Shown in pieces: positions 11,981 to 28,935 of a stretch of DNA of 64,000 nucleotides. Position 1 is the first letter of the stretch; every line of letters begins with the position of its first letter. The notes under the pieces were generated by a model, which was not told the DNA's origin, did no database searches, and worked only from the letters and a program-made list of their open reading frames with translations. The stretch spans positions 136,740-200,739 of the forward strand of contig JAUJYN010000024.1 in assembly GCA_030737835.1 (NCBI GenBank). Direction: 5' to 3'. Made by a program: the position numbers and the translations under genes. The DNA is from Acorus gramineus. Its lineage: Eukaryota > Streptophyta > Magnoliopsida > Acorales > Acoraceae.

Positions 11981-12028
11981 TCCAGCCGTTCTCAAACCCC
12001 CACATCTGGCCTCTCCACAGCTCAAGAA

Positions 12029-15260
<3,232 letters not shown>

Positions 15261-18059
15261 GGTTCTTCCAGGTTTTTTCTCTTTAATTCACTGTGAATCT
15301 GTTCCACCACCTTCTAGCTTTTAGACAATGAGGAGACTTTTGAGCAGGATTTGATGCAATTCGTGAATTTTTGTTTTATTATATATGTAGTTGTTCTTTT
15401 TATGATTTTTTTTTGCAGCTAGAGTATGGTAAAACTCCGTTTTGTGTTGGTATTTTTAGATGGGACTGCAATTATATATCAAGTATCATGTATGCAGCAT
15501 TTTCAATATATTGATGAATTTTCTGTTTTGTAAAACTCAGATCCTTATTCGTCTGTCACTTATTTTGCTATCTATCTAATAAACTAAACGAAGTGTTTTT
15601 AAAATTTTATGGAACACAATTTTACATTCTTACCCCTAAAATGTTGGTATATTATTATCTAAAACTAACATTGTGTGTATTAATTTTATCTTATGATTTT
15701 AAAGATATACATTGTATGTGGTGGGTATTGTGTCACATTATTATTTTTTTATTACTTTTTATTTAATTTAAATTTAAATTGAGATAATTATGGAATATAA
15801 ATAATAAATAGTATTTTTTTATAATTATATATTGAAAATCTTGATAATTTAATTCTTGATTTTTTTTTCTTACATGAATTGGATAATATCTTCTATATCC
15901 ATCAAATGAAATGATAATGTTTTTTTTTTATATATATGTATATACTTTTAAAAGAATGCATTTTAACAAAATATCTTTAATCATTTGTTATTTATAATAA
16001 TACTATCTAAATCGGAATGCAATTTGGGTGGGTTGTAATATGAACCCAACCAGGAGGGGTGGGAGAAATATAACGCGATCCTCAAGTTTGAGATGCTCGA
16101 CTTGAACCCAATCTTTTGAGTTTTGTTTGGGTTGGGTTTAGATTGGGTTTGAATTTGACTTGATAAATATATTATTTTAAACAATTAAAATTTTATAAAA
16201 GTTAATTCTTTTCATAAAAAAAAATAAAAATGATGATAATATTTCATTTTAAATTTTAAAAAATATTTATTTAATTATTATTAAAAAATTTATTATATCA
16301 TTTATTTATATATATATAACATGATATATCATTTATTAAAAAAAATTGAAGATATTGGTTATGGACATCTTTTTTCTTAATATTTTTTTTATTTATATGC
16401 ACATGGGAAGACTATTACCTTTCTAATGAATTGTATTGAAATATATGTCCAAATTAATAGTTAGCATAATGGAGTATGTGATCGTTTAATTGAGTACGCG
16501 TATATGTTTTGAACAATGTTATATGGGGCCTTGTAGATAATTTCACGAACAGTTTGTATATATCTATAGTTTTTCAATGAGGTATATATATATTTTTTCA
16601 AGTGAGATGCATACATATATATTTTTTTATAATTTAAGAATTAATTTATTCAGTTCATAATTGAGCGGTCTACATTTTTTATCACTACATATATGTAATC
16701 TTTACTTGTGTGATTTTATTTTCCTAAGTAATTATATATTATAAAGAATTTTATGGTAACGAGGAAGGTCTGATGGTGCCGTGCGGACAACATAATAAAA
16801 ATTTATATGATAAGGGGTGTGGAGAAAAAAATGGGATCCCGCCACGATTTATGAGATGGTGATGGTTTCTAATCGGTATGATAAATGGAGTAGTAACTAG
16901 TAATATAGTATGATCCTTGTGAACTTTGTATATATATTATTTATTGAGGTATATATGTCGATAAAAAAAGCATATGAGCATATTGAAGGATATACCTCGT
17001 TGGATAATGTGCATTCTTTGTCGACGTATATACCTCAATAAAGGATGAAAATACGTGGTTTGCACGGACCGCATATTATCATTTCACATAATAAATGTAC
17101 CTATATATTTTTTTTTGGTGTATATTTTCAGCCCCAATTTCAATTCTATATGTGTCGATAGAAAATCAACGAAGCATATACTCATGTTAACAAGACACAT
17201 GTTTTGAAATAATTTTTTTATATTTTCTATAAATGCATCCATGCAATTCATTAGAGTATATGCTTTATTATTTATAAAAGCATGTACCTCATTAGACGAG
17301 ATATGCTATTTTTAAAAAATTCAAAATATATGTAGAATGAAAATAAGGCTGTACGTAACATTATCCATTTTTTTTACACGTGGGTTGTTCTTGATTTTAT
17401 TTGTGTTGTCATTTTGAAGTGGTAGAGGAATTTTTTCTCTTTGGCATTTGGAAATACAGTTGGAAAAACCGTTTGAAGTTTTTTTTTTTTTTTTAGGATG
17501 TAATGATGGTGACTGTTTTTTAATTAATCAATTAATCACATTTGTTGTTGATAGTAGCAATTATTTTTGTTAAAATAAATAGAGTTTTTGAAACATTTTT
17601 TTTAATGTAATAATAAGGGTAACTTTTCCATTAAATGGATTTATTTGATAATCTGTTTACGGCTTTTAACTTTTAAAGAAGCTAAAGGCAAACCTAATTA
17701 AGTTACCAAGCACATGATGAAAGTATACTTTGATTCATCAATTAAAAGAAAATACTGAAACAACGTTGAAGGTGTGGAGGAAAATAGTTGGACATAGCCA
17801 GACGTATCATCTAAGACAAGTCATGTTAAAAAAACGGGCTTGGACATTAGCTTTTCCTAAAATCAAGTTCGGAGGAAGTTGCATCTCCATCAATTCTGAA
17901 AAAATTAATTTCTGATCATTTTTTATATAAAATTATGTCTCTAGCTTTTAGTTAAGTTAGAGTTATTTTTCATGTTTGAAAACAAATTTAAAAAACTCAT
18001 TTTCCAACGAATTCAAAAGCATGATAAATCCGTTTTCAAACAGATCCTAAGATGTTGAC
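15261..18059. other. Intergenic downstream of RPL7A
   Basis: Holds the RPL7A 3' UTR and then AT-rich DNA. At 16010-16150 there is a short tract rich in GGGTTGGGTT words that resembles the ends of decayed hAT elements. At 16480-17340 the words TATATACCTC and GTATATGCTT recur in both orientations, as they do near 31-34 kb and 57 kb. No coding gene is supported. Confidence 0.45.
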
Positions 18060-18062
18060 TTA

Positions 18063-18292
18063 GGGTGCGTTTGGTTGCGCAATTGCAAAACTGATTCTGC
18101 AAGAATCTAGGTTTTAAAATGAGTTTGCAGAAAACTCATCTCCCACAGCTTTTGGAAATTGTAGCTTTTGGACACTATTTGCATAAAATCTGTGTGCAGG
18201 AAGCATATACAGTAAAACTGTTTGATTGCATGATTACAGAAGCAGTTTCCTACAATCACAAACACTGCGCAATTGCGTAACCAAATGCACCC
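18063..18292. mobile_element. Tourist-like MITE, copy 1
   Basis: A 230-bp element with inverted ends GGGTGCGTTTGGTTGCG and its near complement at the right end, flanked by TTA on both sides (18060-18062 and 18293-18295). A TTA target duplication and a GGG...GTTTGG terminus are the hallmarks of PIF/Harbinger-derived Tourist MITEs. Confidence 0.85.
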
Positions 18293-18528
18293 TTAGTCAA
18301 GATGCTTATATCCTATCAATTATAGTACTTGATGAATAGGACCAAAAAAAAAAAAAAAAACAATCATCTGATTATGCCGCAAAATAGCCATATTGCGGGT
18401 CACCTTTGGCTAAATGGATTCGTGGATGGAATTGTGTGGTTATCTTTTATTAAAAATCAGTAAATAAAAATTGTTGACTTCAATCAATTCTTTTATTCAA
18501 TGTTACAATGTAATCAATCTTTTACTTA

Positions 18529-18765
18529 AGCAGTGTTTGGTTGCATGATTAAATAATTTTTATTTTTACAAATAGCTATTTCTGCAATCATACAATCAAA
18601 TAAAAAAACTGAAATAACTTTCTGCATATAGATTTCAGACAAATAATGTGTAAAAGCTGTATTTTTTTAAAAGCTGTGGGAGGGGGACAACTTCCTACAT
18701 AATAATTTTTAAACCAGCGTAAACAACAAATCAGTTTTACAATCCCAAAACTGTATTAAAGACTT
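18529..18765. mobile_element. Tourist-like MITE, copy 2, decayed
   Basis: The stretch from GTGTTTGGTTGCATGATT to the CAGTTTTACAATCC region matches the same family in opposite internal orientation, with the shared words CAGATTTCA and AAAAGCTGTGGGAG. The right end is too worn to set exactly. Confidence 0.55.
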
Positions 18766-20244
18766 TTACTCTCCCGTCTATATTATATTAAAAACACTGT
18801 ATTAAAGACTTGGATATATTATATTTCAAAGGAACTTGCAGTCAAACCAATCAACATTCTTATACTATTCAAAGAGGGGGATCTCACTATTCTATCATTT
18901 TTTAACACCGTAAATTTTTTCTATTTAAATATGTTTTTATTAACATGCTTCAATATAATCCACAATTTTTGTTTCTTATGTCCCAATGAAAATATGAAAT
19001 GATTTTTTTGAGATTAATTCTTATTCATTTCTCTCATTCTCCTGTTTAACCAGCATCAAAGTAATCTTTAATGTGTTAGTTTGACAAGGTAATAATATTA
19101 TAAGAAAAAACTATTGATTTTATTTTAATTTATACATATGTGAAAATAAGGACAAAAAATAAAAATAATTGTATTCATGAAGAAGAAAAAAGAATTCTCA
19201 CAATTTTGATATTTATGCCAAAAGGAAAAAAAATGCAATTGTTTACATTTTATCACAATTTTTTTTATTACTTAGGTCTTGTTTAAATCGGTCAGGTGGA
19301 TTCTGCGATGAAAAACTTCACATAAATCCACCTTAAATTCAAATAAAAAAATAGTGTTTGAGTTTTTAAACAAAACATTTAAAAAAAAAAAACATTCAGA
19401 GAAGCCACAAAAGAAATATTTTTTTACTCACTTTCTCTACGGCAGAGTTAATAATTGATGTGATCAAAGGATAAATAAGGGTATGAATAGTTAAAAATAA
19501 TCATGGATCCTCTCATCCCCATTTTAAACTTATAATCTATCTTTTATTCTAATAAAAAAAAATCAGAGACAAGATTCCATCTTTTTTTTTTGTTTAAAAA
19601 ATTCATTTAATATAAAATATCAAGATAAAATAAAGATAATTGTTTTAATTTTAAGAAAAAAAATTCTTTGGTTGAAATCAAATGCTAGAATAACATTTTT
19701 ATACTTTTTTTTATCTTTATTTAATATATATTTCATGTTCTAAAATTTAGATAATTATCCTTCAAATCTCGTCTAAACCTATCGTTTACAATCTCGATCC
19801 CCATCTCCAAATCACATCACACGCACTTTACTCCCCCCGTCGTCACTTATCATCTCATCCAATCAACCAATCCAAACCGCCCAATAAAATTCAATCAAAC
19901 AAAGCTAAACCCACTCTCGAGTGATTACACCTTTCGAAACTCTTAAACCTACTTCACTTGCTAATCATTACACATCATATAACGATAAATAATAATTAAA
20001 GCAAGTAAAAAATATAAATTACCTATTTTTTTTCTTTCATTTTCTCTTCACCCAAAAAAAAAAAAAAAAAAAAAACCTTCAAAAAATCACAAACTCGCTT
20101 GTTCTCTGACCACCAAAGCCTAGAAACTCCTCTCTCTGAAACCCTAATTTTTCTGAGATTCTCTCTCTTTCTCTCTCTCTGAAAACCCTAATTCGTCCTT
20201 TCAAATCACCCCTTCTCGATCCTCTTCTCCCGTGGCCGATCCCA
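18766..20244. other. Intergenic and 5' UTR region of the GYF gene
   Basis: AT-rich DNA, then at about 20090-20240 a CT-rich leader with two AAACCCTAATT words just before the GYF start codon. This is a common plant core-promoter and 5' UTR composition. No separate gene is seen. A possible pair of element ends (TAGGTCTTGTTTAAA near 19273 and CGTCTAAACCTA near 19770) is weak. Confidence 0.45.
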
Positions 20245-23200
20245 ATGGGGGAACGCAAGCTCGATCTGCCGGACGATCTCCTCTCCTCGAAATCGCCCGA
20301 TGAAACCTGGGCCTCCAAAGGTTAGAGACGCCCGGACACCTTTTGTTTTGTTTGTGCCGGTGTCCGATTTTGGCCCGATTTCGTGTTTTCGATCCCATCG
20401 AATTAGGGTTGCGTGTCGTTGGATTGTGTTTGCTGCTTTAGATCGTGATGTTAATTGTGTTATTGTGGTCACATATATTTCACTTTGTAATGGTTTTGGT
20501 GCTAAAAAACATGTTGCTATAGGTAATAATGAAGACAAAGCGCTCATGGGATTTTTTGATGACTCCAAAGGTGATCTGATATCAGGCAGTTTTTTTTTTG
20601 TTTTTGTTGGGCTGCTTGAGGAGTTGATGATTCCGGGCTTCCTGGCCTTCTCCGGTTCCTGTGGTTTCTTCCGAATTTGTTGAACGCGTTTTGTTAACGT
20701 TTATTTGGAATTGTTGCAGATCAAGGGATCTCTGAGAACAGCATACCACTATCCCCTCAGTGGCTCTATGCTAAACCCAGTGAAAGTAAGGCTGGTGTTC
20801 TAGGTGCTGTTGGGGTAAACTTCTATACTTGTGTTTTCGACATGTTATAATCTCATTGTAATGTCTTTGGGTTTTGGGTGCTATGGGCCCTCTTCATTTA
20901 TCCTCTCACTTTTTTCACCTTCATATTGTTTTCCTTATCACTCGAAGTCAGCGATCATTTTCCAGATGCTTTGTTTTGTGCACTTCCAGTTACTGTCTAT
21001 ATTATTGAACATTCAAGTCTGCTTGTGATATTTCTGTTGGAGCATAGAAATAGAATTGATGGGTGTGGGTTTTGCCATAAATGAATCTGTTTTCATAGGG
21101 TTTTCATTTATATTTAATTTTCTTTTATAAGGGAGGTAGAAGAAATGTTGATTTGCATTTATTGGTGCATTATCATCATTTAGGTGACAGGAAATAATAA
21201 TCACTTTCACTATAACCCGCCCCCCCCTATCTGCAACAAATGAAATGTCACAATAACTAAAGAATGGCAAAGGTAGTTGTTCTGGCAATGTTGTTTGACT
21301 TTTCTAGTTTTTAAATTGCAATGATTTGTTTTATATTATATTGATTGACAGGACGTACGGGCTCCAAATCCTTCTCATGGAAACTTTATAGATTCTGCCC
21401 AGAAAGAAGGTTGGCGCCTTGATGGAAACCAGGAAAGGAAAGAATGGCGAAGGAGTGTGCCTGAGATTGAGAGTGGCCGTCGTTGGCGTGAAGAGGAGAG
21501 AGAGACTGGGGTACTTGGGCGGAGAGACCGCCGAAAAGAAGGTGATAGGGAAAGCGAACATCGTAAGGGTGATCGTCGTGTTGACAATAGAGAAACCGGT
21601 GATTCTAGGGTTCTTCCCTCAGCTGACCGGTGGCATGATGTCAGTAACCGAAACTCAGTGCATGACAGTCGACGGGACAGCAAATGGTCATCAAGGTGGG
21701 GTCCAGATGACAAGGAAAAAGATTTACGATCTGAAAAGAGGATGGATGTGGAGAAGGAAGAAGCTCATAATGAAAAGCAAACTTTTGCATCCAGCAACCG
21801 TCCAGCTCCTGAGCGTGAATCTGATTCACGTGATAAATGGAGGCCACGACACCGACAGGAAGTTCATTCTGGTGGGTCAACAGTGTATCGTGCTGCTCCT
21901 GGATTTGGACTTGAAAGGGGTCGTGGGGAGGGCTCAAATGTTGGTTTTGCTCCAGGACGAGGAAGATCAAGCTCTTCTGGCACTTCGTATGTTAGCAGGC
22001 CTTCATCTGCTGGGCCTATTGGTGCTGCTCCAGCTGATAAGAATGGTTCCTATTCTGGAAAACGTGGATCATCTGTGAATTCATTTCGCTACCCAAGGGG
22101 GAAGCTTCTTGATATTTATAGGAGGAGTAGGATAGTTCCTTCATTTGAAACTATTCCTGTTGGGTTTGAGGAACTTCCTCCTGTGACGCAATTAAACTCT
22201 GTGGAGCCCTTGGCTTTTGTTATACCTGATACTGAAGAGGAGGTAACCCCTATTTCTGAATTTGTCAGGCAAAAATCTTCTATTTTTTTTCTGTAGAGAA
22301 TTTATTATTATGTAAATGATTTTTGACATAAAATGTAACTGTATTTTTTGGAGTAATCCAACTTAAACCTTTAGAATTGTTCTGTGACGTACTCTTAATT
22401 ATGTGTGAAAATGCATGACTGTCATTTTATCTGACATGCATAATTGTGTTCATGAAAGATTTTTTAAAGAATACACCATTGAGAATTTATATGACTGTAG
22501 ACCATAGTTGTTTGGGCGGCTAGGCGCGCCTAGGCGGTTGGCCAGGCGAAGCCTAAGCGGTGGCCAACCGCCTAGGCGGCGCTCAATTAAGATTTTATTA
22601 TTTAAATTGATAATTATATTAAAGTTATTTATCTGCGTATCCATACTTTAATTTTTTGAGGAATACTACTTTAAATGAAGAATGCTATTTATAAATAAAG
22701 AATACATGAATGTAATTTATTGGTGCATGTCCATTTCAACAAAATTAATATGATATAACCCTAGTGGCATTAAAGAGAGAGAAAAGGGGGAAAAGATTGA
22801 TGGAGAATGAGATAAGAGTTCAGAAATTTTGAGGAGATATAGGAGGTTGAGACAAAAAATCAATAAAGACTCACTTGGGACTGGAAGAGTCCGCTGCACC
22901 GTTGGCCGGCAGGGTAGGTGATGTTTCAATCTTTCGATCGTGTTTTTTTTTTTTTGTCTTTTATTTTTGAGGTTAGGCTAGGGATTGGGCGGGCTAGGCG
23001 TGATTAAGGCGGGCTAGGCGTGATTTAGGGGGGTAGGCGGGCCCAAGCGCCCGTTTAATTAACATGCTATTAGGCGGGCGGTTGCCTAGGTCCATCTGGG
23101 CGGCGCCCAGACAACTATGCTGTAGACATAGTGCTTGGAAAGAGATGGTTATCAAGGGGGTACAACTGGAAGGTAGATGAAGTGTAATCCATTCCCTTTG

Positions 23201-26200
23201 CTTGAAACATTGTAGATGCACAGATTTTCTTCATTTGAAGCATCTATAAATGTCAGTTTTTTATAGAATGGCATGAGAAATGTGGATTTCTTGAGAGGAA
23301 ACATAAACACAGATGAAACAAGTGTTCCAAAATCAAAAGATTTGTCTTTAGAAATTTGAATGCTGGTGGCATGGATTTTGAGGGCATATCATTTACTGGG
23401 GGTTTGTGTATTGGTATTATGTCTAGAGGTATTTTTTAAGTTTTTTTTAGTTCTCAAATTTTTTTTTTTAGGGTTAAGTAGTTTGAACTCAACTTACAGA
23501 CTAGTAGTGTTTTTTTTTTAAGTTTTTTTTTTTTTTTAAATTTTTAGTGTAACAATGATTAACCTCCATCTTAAACAAGCTGATGTCTATAGTCATTTTC
23601 AAGATTACTGATTATTTTATTTACATCTTTTAGTCATCTATAATGACATTTGAAAAAAAATCAGCAATTATTAGGTTCTGGAAAGCTGTTCTATCGGCAT
23701 GATCTTAAAGTTGAATGGAGCATACTGAGTTCTGTTTCCACATAATATGTTGGTCTTCACAAGATTATTGAATTAACATTTATATTCTCAAATGGCCTCC
23801 TGAGGGGTCACCATATTTAGGTCACATATATAACATCGAGGCAACGATCTGATTTTTTCTGACAATATTCTTTTTTCTAGCAGGCTGTTCTAGAAGATAT
23901 TTGGAAGGGAAAAGTTACTGGCAGTGGTGTGATTTACAGTTCAGGTGGGGAGAAAATGGGAAGGGCCTATGACTATGACACAGGTAATTAATTTGTCAAT
24001 AACCTTAGTTTCACACGTTGTAATTGTTCCTCTGAATATTTGTATTCTATTTTCCAGGTATTAGTGATGTGCCCTTGTCTGCGAGGAAACGAACTATGCT
24101 TCCTTCCGAGGACATTCTAGAGACCGGTGAATCCTTTATTAGAAGTACAATATATGATTCCAGTCAAGGTGACGTTTGATAATTACCTTAGCAATTTTAT
24201 GCAGTGGAAAGGCCTTATCATGTTTATCTTTTAATGATCATTTCACTTGATTTCCTGATGCACTGTGTTTCTATGGTATCACTTAAATGGTTTACTTTTC
24301 AGGTGACTCCACTGCCGGAAAATTTGATAGAAACACTAATGCTTTGATAACTGGACTGGATTCTGGTGATTCCACTCAAGATGTTTCAAAGACTATTGAT
24401 GTAGACCACACCAAGGAGTTGGGAAAACATGAGACTATCTCTGACCTGAAATTTGGTGAAAATCAAGCAGTGAATGATGCTGGGAAAGAAGATTATTTTG
24501 GTCTTAGCAAGAATCTGAAACTCAGGAACATGGAGTCTTCTGCTTCTTTTACTGCTTTTGAAAAGCTACCTGATGACTCAGATATGGTCGGCAAGCAATT
24601 CATTCAGGAAATTTCTAATGGTGACAATCAGTACCCAAAGAGTAATGACGAAATGAAATCATTAGAAAAGGGAACTATTCCCGAAGAAATGAGTCTGATT
24701 TACCTGGATCCACAAGGAGATATACAGGGACCATTCTTGGGTCTTGACATTATTTCCTGGTTTGAGCAAGGTTTTTTTGGAATGGACTTGCTTGTATGCT
24801 TGTCAGATGCTCCTGAAGGCACGCCTTTTCAGGAACTTGGGGAAGTAATGCCACACTTGAAACTTATTAGATCTCGTCCTGGTCCCATAGTTGTGAGTGG
24901 CAACGATGTTGAATCTTCAGATACTGGTGTGGCTGTGGCTTCCACCACTGCATTAAATGACCAGAAGTGGGCATCACCTGGATTTGCGGGTCTCTCAGAT
25001 ATAATTCAACCTAGAATACCCCAACAGGAGGACCCATTTGATCCTCATTATGGGAGGTTGGCACACTCTGATTCACACACATCAGCAGACATTCTTAATC
25101 CTGTCAGGCAAGGATTTCATGAACTTGTTGGGCAAGAGACTCAAGGTACATTCATTTCCCTCCTGTATGCCATTTTAAAAAACTTGTCTCTAATATGATA
25201 CGTTCTAGATTCTCTCTTGATGGTTTTCTTTCATTCTGTAGATCCCATGTTTGCCAGTAGACCTGGTAGTGGTATTGGAAATCATGTTGAGAAATCCGTT
25301 GGAATGCTTCACGATTCTTTTGGAAGTTCTGTGGGCCACCATCAGCAGTTTTTGTCTAATGAAGTTGGAGAAATCGGCATGCACAATGGTAAGGTTCCTG
25401 CGGACAACAGTGTGCATCCTCTTGGTTTATTATGGTCTGAGCTAGAAGGCAATCATCCAAAGCGTCCACTGTCATCAAATATATCTGCCATTCCAGACCA
25501 GAGTCACAACATCCATCCTGCAATGAGAAGGGATGCTTCTCATTTTAGCCATAAACAGGAATCATATAGTGCACTAGCCGAGTCCTCTGTTCTTGGGGAT
25601 GCTTGGCCCAACAGTCACAGAGGAAATTCACTGGCCAGCTCTAATGCATTTCAAGATGCTATAAATGCTCATCACCTAGCTCTTTTGGAGCAAGAATCCA
25701 ACCATTTCAATATGACGGAGCAACTGCTGACTCAACGACTCCAGAAGCAACAACTTCAGCAGGCAAACCTGCTCTCTCCCCATCAAAACATGCATATGAA
25801 TGGGCCTGTTTTTGAGCAGTTACAGAACTCCCAACATCACCAGGCATTCAATCAGCCTATTCCAGATGTGGAACATCTTTTGAAACTTCAGCTTCAACAA
25901 CGACAGTTGGAGTTGCAGCAGCAGCAGCAACAGCAGCAGCTTCATCAGCAGATGCAATTTCAACAGCAGCATCAGCAGCAACATTCTCAAGTACAGCAGC
26001 TGCTTCTTGAGGAGATGCTACATCAACATATGCGTGACCCTGAATTTGGGCGATCACATGTTGATTCTTTCCGGAACAATTTGTTTGATCAGGTCTTGTC
26101 AGGTCAGCATCAGCTGCATGGATTGCAACAGCAATCTCTCCATCCTATGAGGAACCATGATCCATCTATAGAACAGCTCATCCAAGCAAAATTTGGGCAG

Positions 26201-28688
26201 GCCTTACATCAGGAGCATCCAAATGATTTGATAGATATTCTTCATGCTAAGCAAAGACAGGTGCTACCTTTGGACCAACACCAACAATTTCTTTTGGGCA
26301 TGCAGCAAGAGCAGCATCAAGCACGACACCTTTCTATGGCCTCAAGGCAACAGCCAGGTATTGAAGAAGAGAGGATTCATGGTGGGGCTTGGGCTGTTGA
26401 TGAAACCGGTCAGTTCATCAGGACAGCTCCAAGTCCCCACACAAGTCACCCTTCTGGGCTGAACCAACTAGAGTTTTACAAACGTCAACAAAGGCCATCT
26501 TACGAGCAACCAAACCACCTTGAAAGGAGCTTTTCACTGCAAGACCAAATGCAAAGGGGCCTTTATGAACAAAATTCGTTGCCTTTTGAGAGGTCATTGC
26601 CTATGGGTGTTCCTGGGTTGAACATGGACCTTGCTGATTCCTTGGCGGCTCAATTTCAAGGGTTGAATGTGCAGGAACATCTTGGACAGATGGGTCCATT
26701 TCCTGTAAGCAATCGTTCTCATCAGCCTCAGGTCCCTCCTAATCAATTCGCTGGCTCTCCTTTCGATGCAGTTGACAGCCACTGGTCTGAGAGTAATGGA
26801 CCTCTATCTAGTAGCTGGGATGAATCTCACATCCATCGGCTGCATATGGAAGCCGAGCGCCAGAAGAGGGATTTAGAAATGCTGACTTTGAACCCAGGGG
26901 ATCCAAATACATGGGCATCATCTGGTGGTGGAAATGATGAAAATTCTAAGAGAGTGCTATTTGACTTGCTTAATCAGAAACTGGGTCATCGCTCTTCCCA
27001 ACCCTTAGAAGCTCCTCCAATGTTGTCCTATGAAAGGAAGGAACCCTCGTGGCTCTTTCCTGACTCTGCTGTAAATCATTCATTCAATCATCTTGTGGAG
27101 GGAACGGGGGTTGATGAATCCTTTATGACAGTGCCTCATGGTCGAGGTAGAGGACAAATGGGCATGGAGGGACAAAATGGTACTGGAAGTAATGATATGT
27201 TGCCTTTTAGATCTAATTCATTGGTTGGGGAAGAACAGTTTCATAGAATGGTGGAGTCTTCACAGCCTCTTTTTGGAGATTCCAACATAGTTGATAATGC
27301 ATCCCTTGCTATGCTGAGGGCAAATGATGGAAGAAATTACATGATGCCCATGTCTAAAGGTCATATGTCTAGTAAATTTCTTTCAGAGGCCCTTGAAAGT
27401 GGGATTGAACAAAGTGGAATGGGTATCATGGAACATGGGGACGTACCTGTTAATGCCCTTGGTGCTCATGCTTCTCTTGGCAATCCTGGTAATTATTAGT
27501 GTTTTTCACTCTGGCATAACTTGCATTCCTTTCTTTGTTGCAACTCGTAAGGTGTTAGGTTTTATTTTTCCAGGTGGTAATTCTGGCTTCGTGAACTACG
27601 AGATGGGAGTGGATGAGGTCTATGGTCAAGAGATTGGCAAAGATGGGTAAGTATTCCAGGACTCTGTACGACAGAGATGTAGAGCATGTCAGTGATATGT
27701 CATCTTTGATGGACATTCCATGACTACACACCTTTATTGTTTCACTAGATCTTGCTGTTCATTACACGAGACAATAATGATGAAAACTCAAGAAATTATG
27801 AAACTTGTGCATGATTTTTAGGTCTATGCTTAACTGTAGCGGATATTCTTAGGTCTCTTAGGGCGATCCTTTTTCCTGATGAGAATGGTTGATTACATTT
27901 TTTATTTTTTGTTGCATGCTTGTAAATTCTCCAGTAATTGTTCTCATCACATATATTCTAGTGCATGTGAAAGTAGTCTTTGGCGACAATGTATGTACCT
28001 TTTCTCTTGGTTTATTTGCTTTTCCCAGTACATGTAAAAATATATATATATTGTCACATAAAGGACTGCACATTGAAAATCACGATAATAATAAAACCTT
28101 AAATCCTGCTGTGATCTAATAAGTCTGCTATGTGCAGGATAACTGGGATCCTGTCCAAAGGGCTTCATAACCCTGTGCCAAAGCACCCAAATACCTCTCA
28201 TGTCCTGTCTTCCCGGGAATCATTATCTGATCTGGCTTCCACCCCTATTACCAGAGGAAAGAACACGATCAATGCCATTCCTACTGAGGGTATGCTCTTC
28301 ACCCTCTCCAAGTCTCTAATCTCTTGCTCTTGTGTGTGATTTTATAACTTCTTCTAAAAATTTCTCACACACAGAGAGGCGACGAGAGCCAGTTCAGGTC
28401 CTTGAATCTCCTGCACCCGCAAAGAAAGACGTGAGATTCCGGCGGACTTCATCCTGCAGTGATGCGGAAGCAACTTCCGAGCCTTCGTTCATAGACATGC
28501 TGAAGAGCACCAAAAAGCCTCCGGTCCCAGAAGCTGAATTGCTGGCTGAACCATCCGATGGTGCCCAAGGTTCCAAATCGACAAAAAAGAAGGGGAAGAA
28601 AGGGAGGCAGATCGACCCTGCGCTGCTCGGGTTCAAGGTCCACAGCAACCGCATCTTGATGGGTGAGATCCAACGCCCCGATGACTAG
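20245..28688 (+). CDS. EXA1: GYF-domain protein with eIF4E-binding motif (EXA1/PSIG1 type)
   Basis: Eleven exons: 20245-20320, 20523-20570, 20720-20814, 21352-22242, 23884-23983, 24058-24168, 24303-25145, 25242-27488, 27574-27646, 28138-28289, 28375-28688. They total 4950 nt, 1649 residues, with all phases agreeing. Marks in order: an N-terminal KLDLPDDLLSSK; a Trp/Arg-rich EGWRLDG..KEWRR and RRWREEERETG region; YPRGKLL at 320-326, a canonical YxxxxL-phi eIF4E-binding motif; a GYF domain at about 572-630 (YLDPQGDIQGPFLG, ISWFEQGFFG); a Gln-rich coil; and a conserved C-terminal VRFRRTSSC...SFIDMLKS. GYF domains bind proline-rich partners. The Arabidopsis homologue (EXA1/PSIG1/MUSE11) is reported to bind eIF4E-family proteins and affect translation, immune receptor levels and potexvirus accumulation. 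The 48-nt exon 2 is easily missed. Intron 4 carries a hAT element and ends in a TAGCAG tandem acceptor. The symbol is by homology. Confidence 0.93.
22503..23119. mobile_element. Non-autonomous hAT element in GYF intron 4
   Basis: A 617-bp insertion bounded by inverted ends CATAGTTGTYTGGGCG and flanked by perfect 8-bp direct repeats CTGTAGAC (22495-22502 and 23120-23127). An 8-bp duplication and CA-starting ends identify hAT. The subterminal parts are rich in GGCGGGCTAGGCG-like words; the middle is AT-rich and non-coding. It lies wholly within the intron. Confidence 0.92.
25890..26000 (+). repeat. CAG/CAA-rich tract coding a Gln-rich stretch of the GYF protein
   Basis: Runs of CAG and CAA encode eight consecutive Gln followed by mixed Gln/His. 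The mix of CAG and CAA codons suggests selection on the protein rather than a pure expanding microsatellite. Confidence 0.8.
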
Positions 28689-28935
28689 TTTTACTCTTCT
28701 ATAGATTGTACAGGTCTTACTTGTAAAGAGTATAGTGACTGATTCTTTGATTCAGTTTTGGAAAAATTCCATAAGGTGTAAAGCCTATATTGTATATACT
28801 ATATATCTAAAAGTTATGGAATCAGCAATTGAAAGCTTTTCCACTTGGAGCTTGTAAAGAGTGTGTGTGTGTAAAGACTGATACTCTACTGTACTGGATT
28901 TGTGACATTGTATTGCACTTCAAACATTGACAAGC

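Noticed and set aside
20300..20683. 127-codon frame across GYF exon 2
   Set aside because: It reads through introns in the wrong context; only the 48-nt exon at 20523-20570 fits splice sites, phase and homologues.
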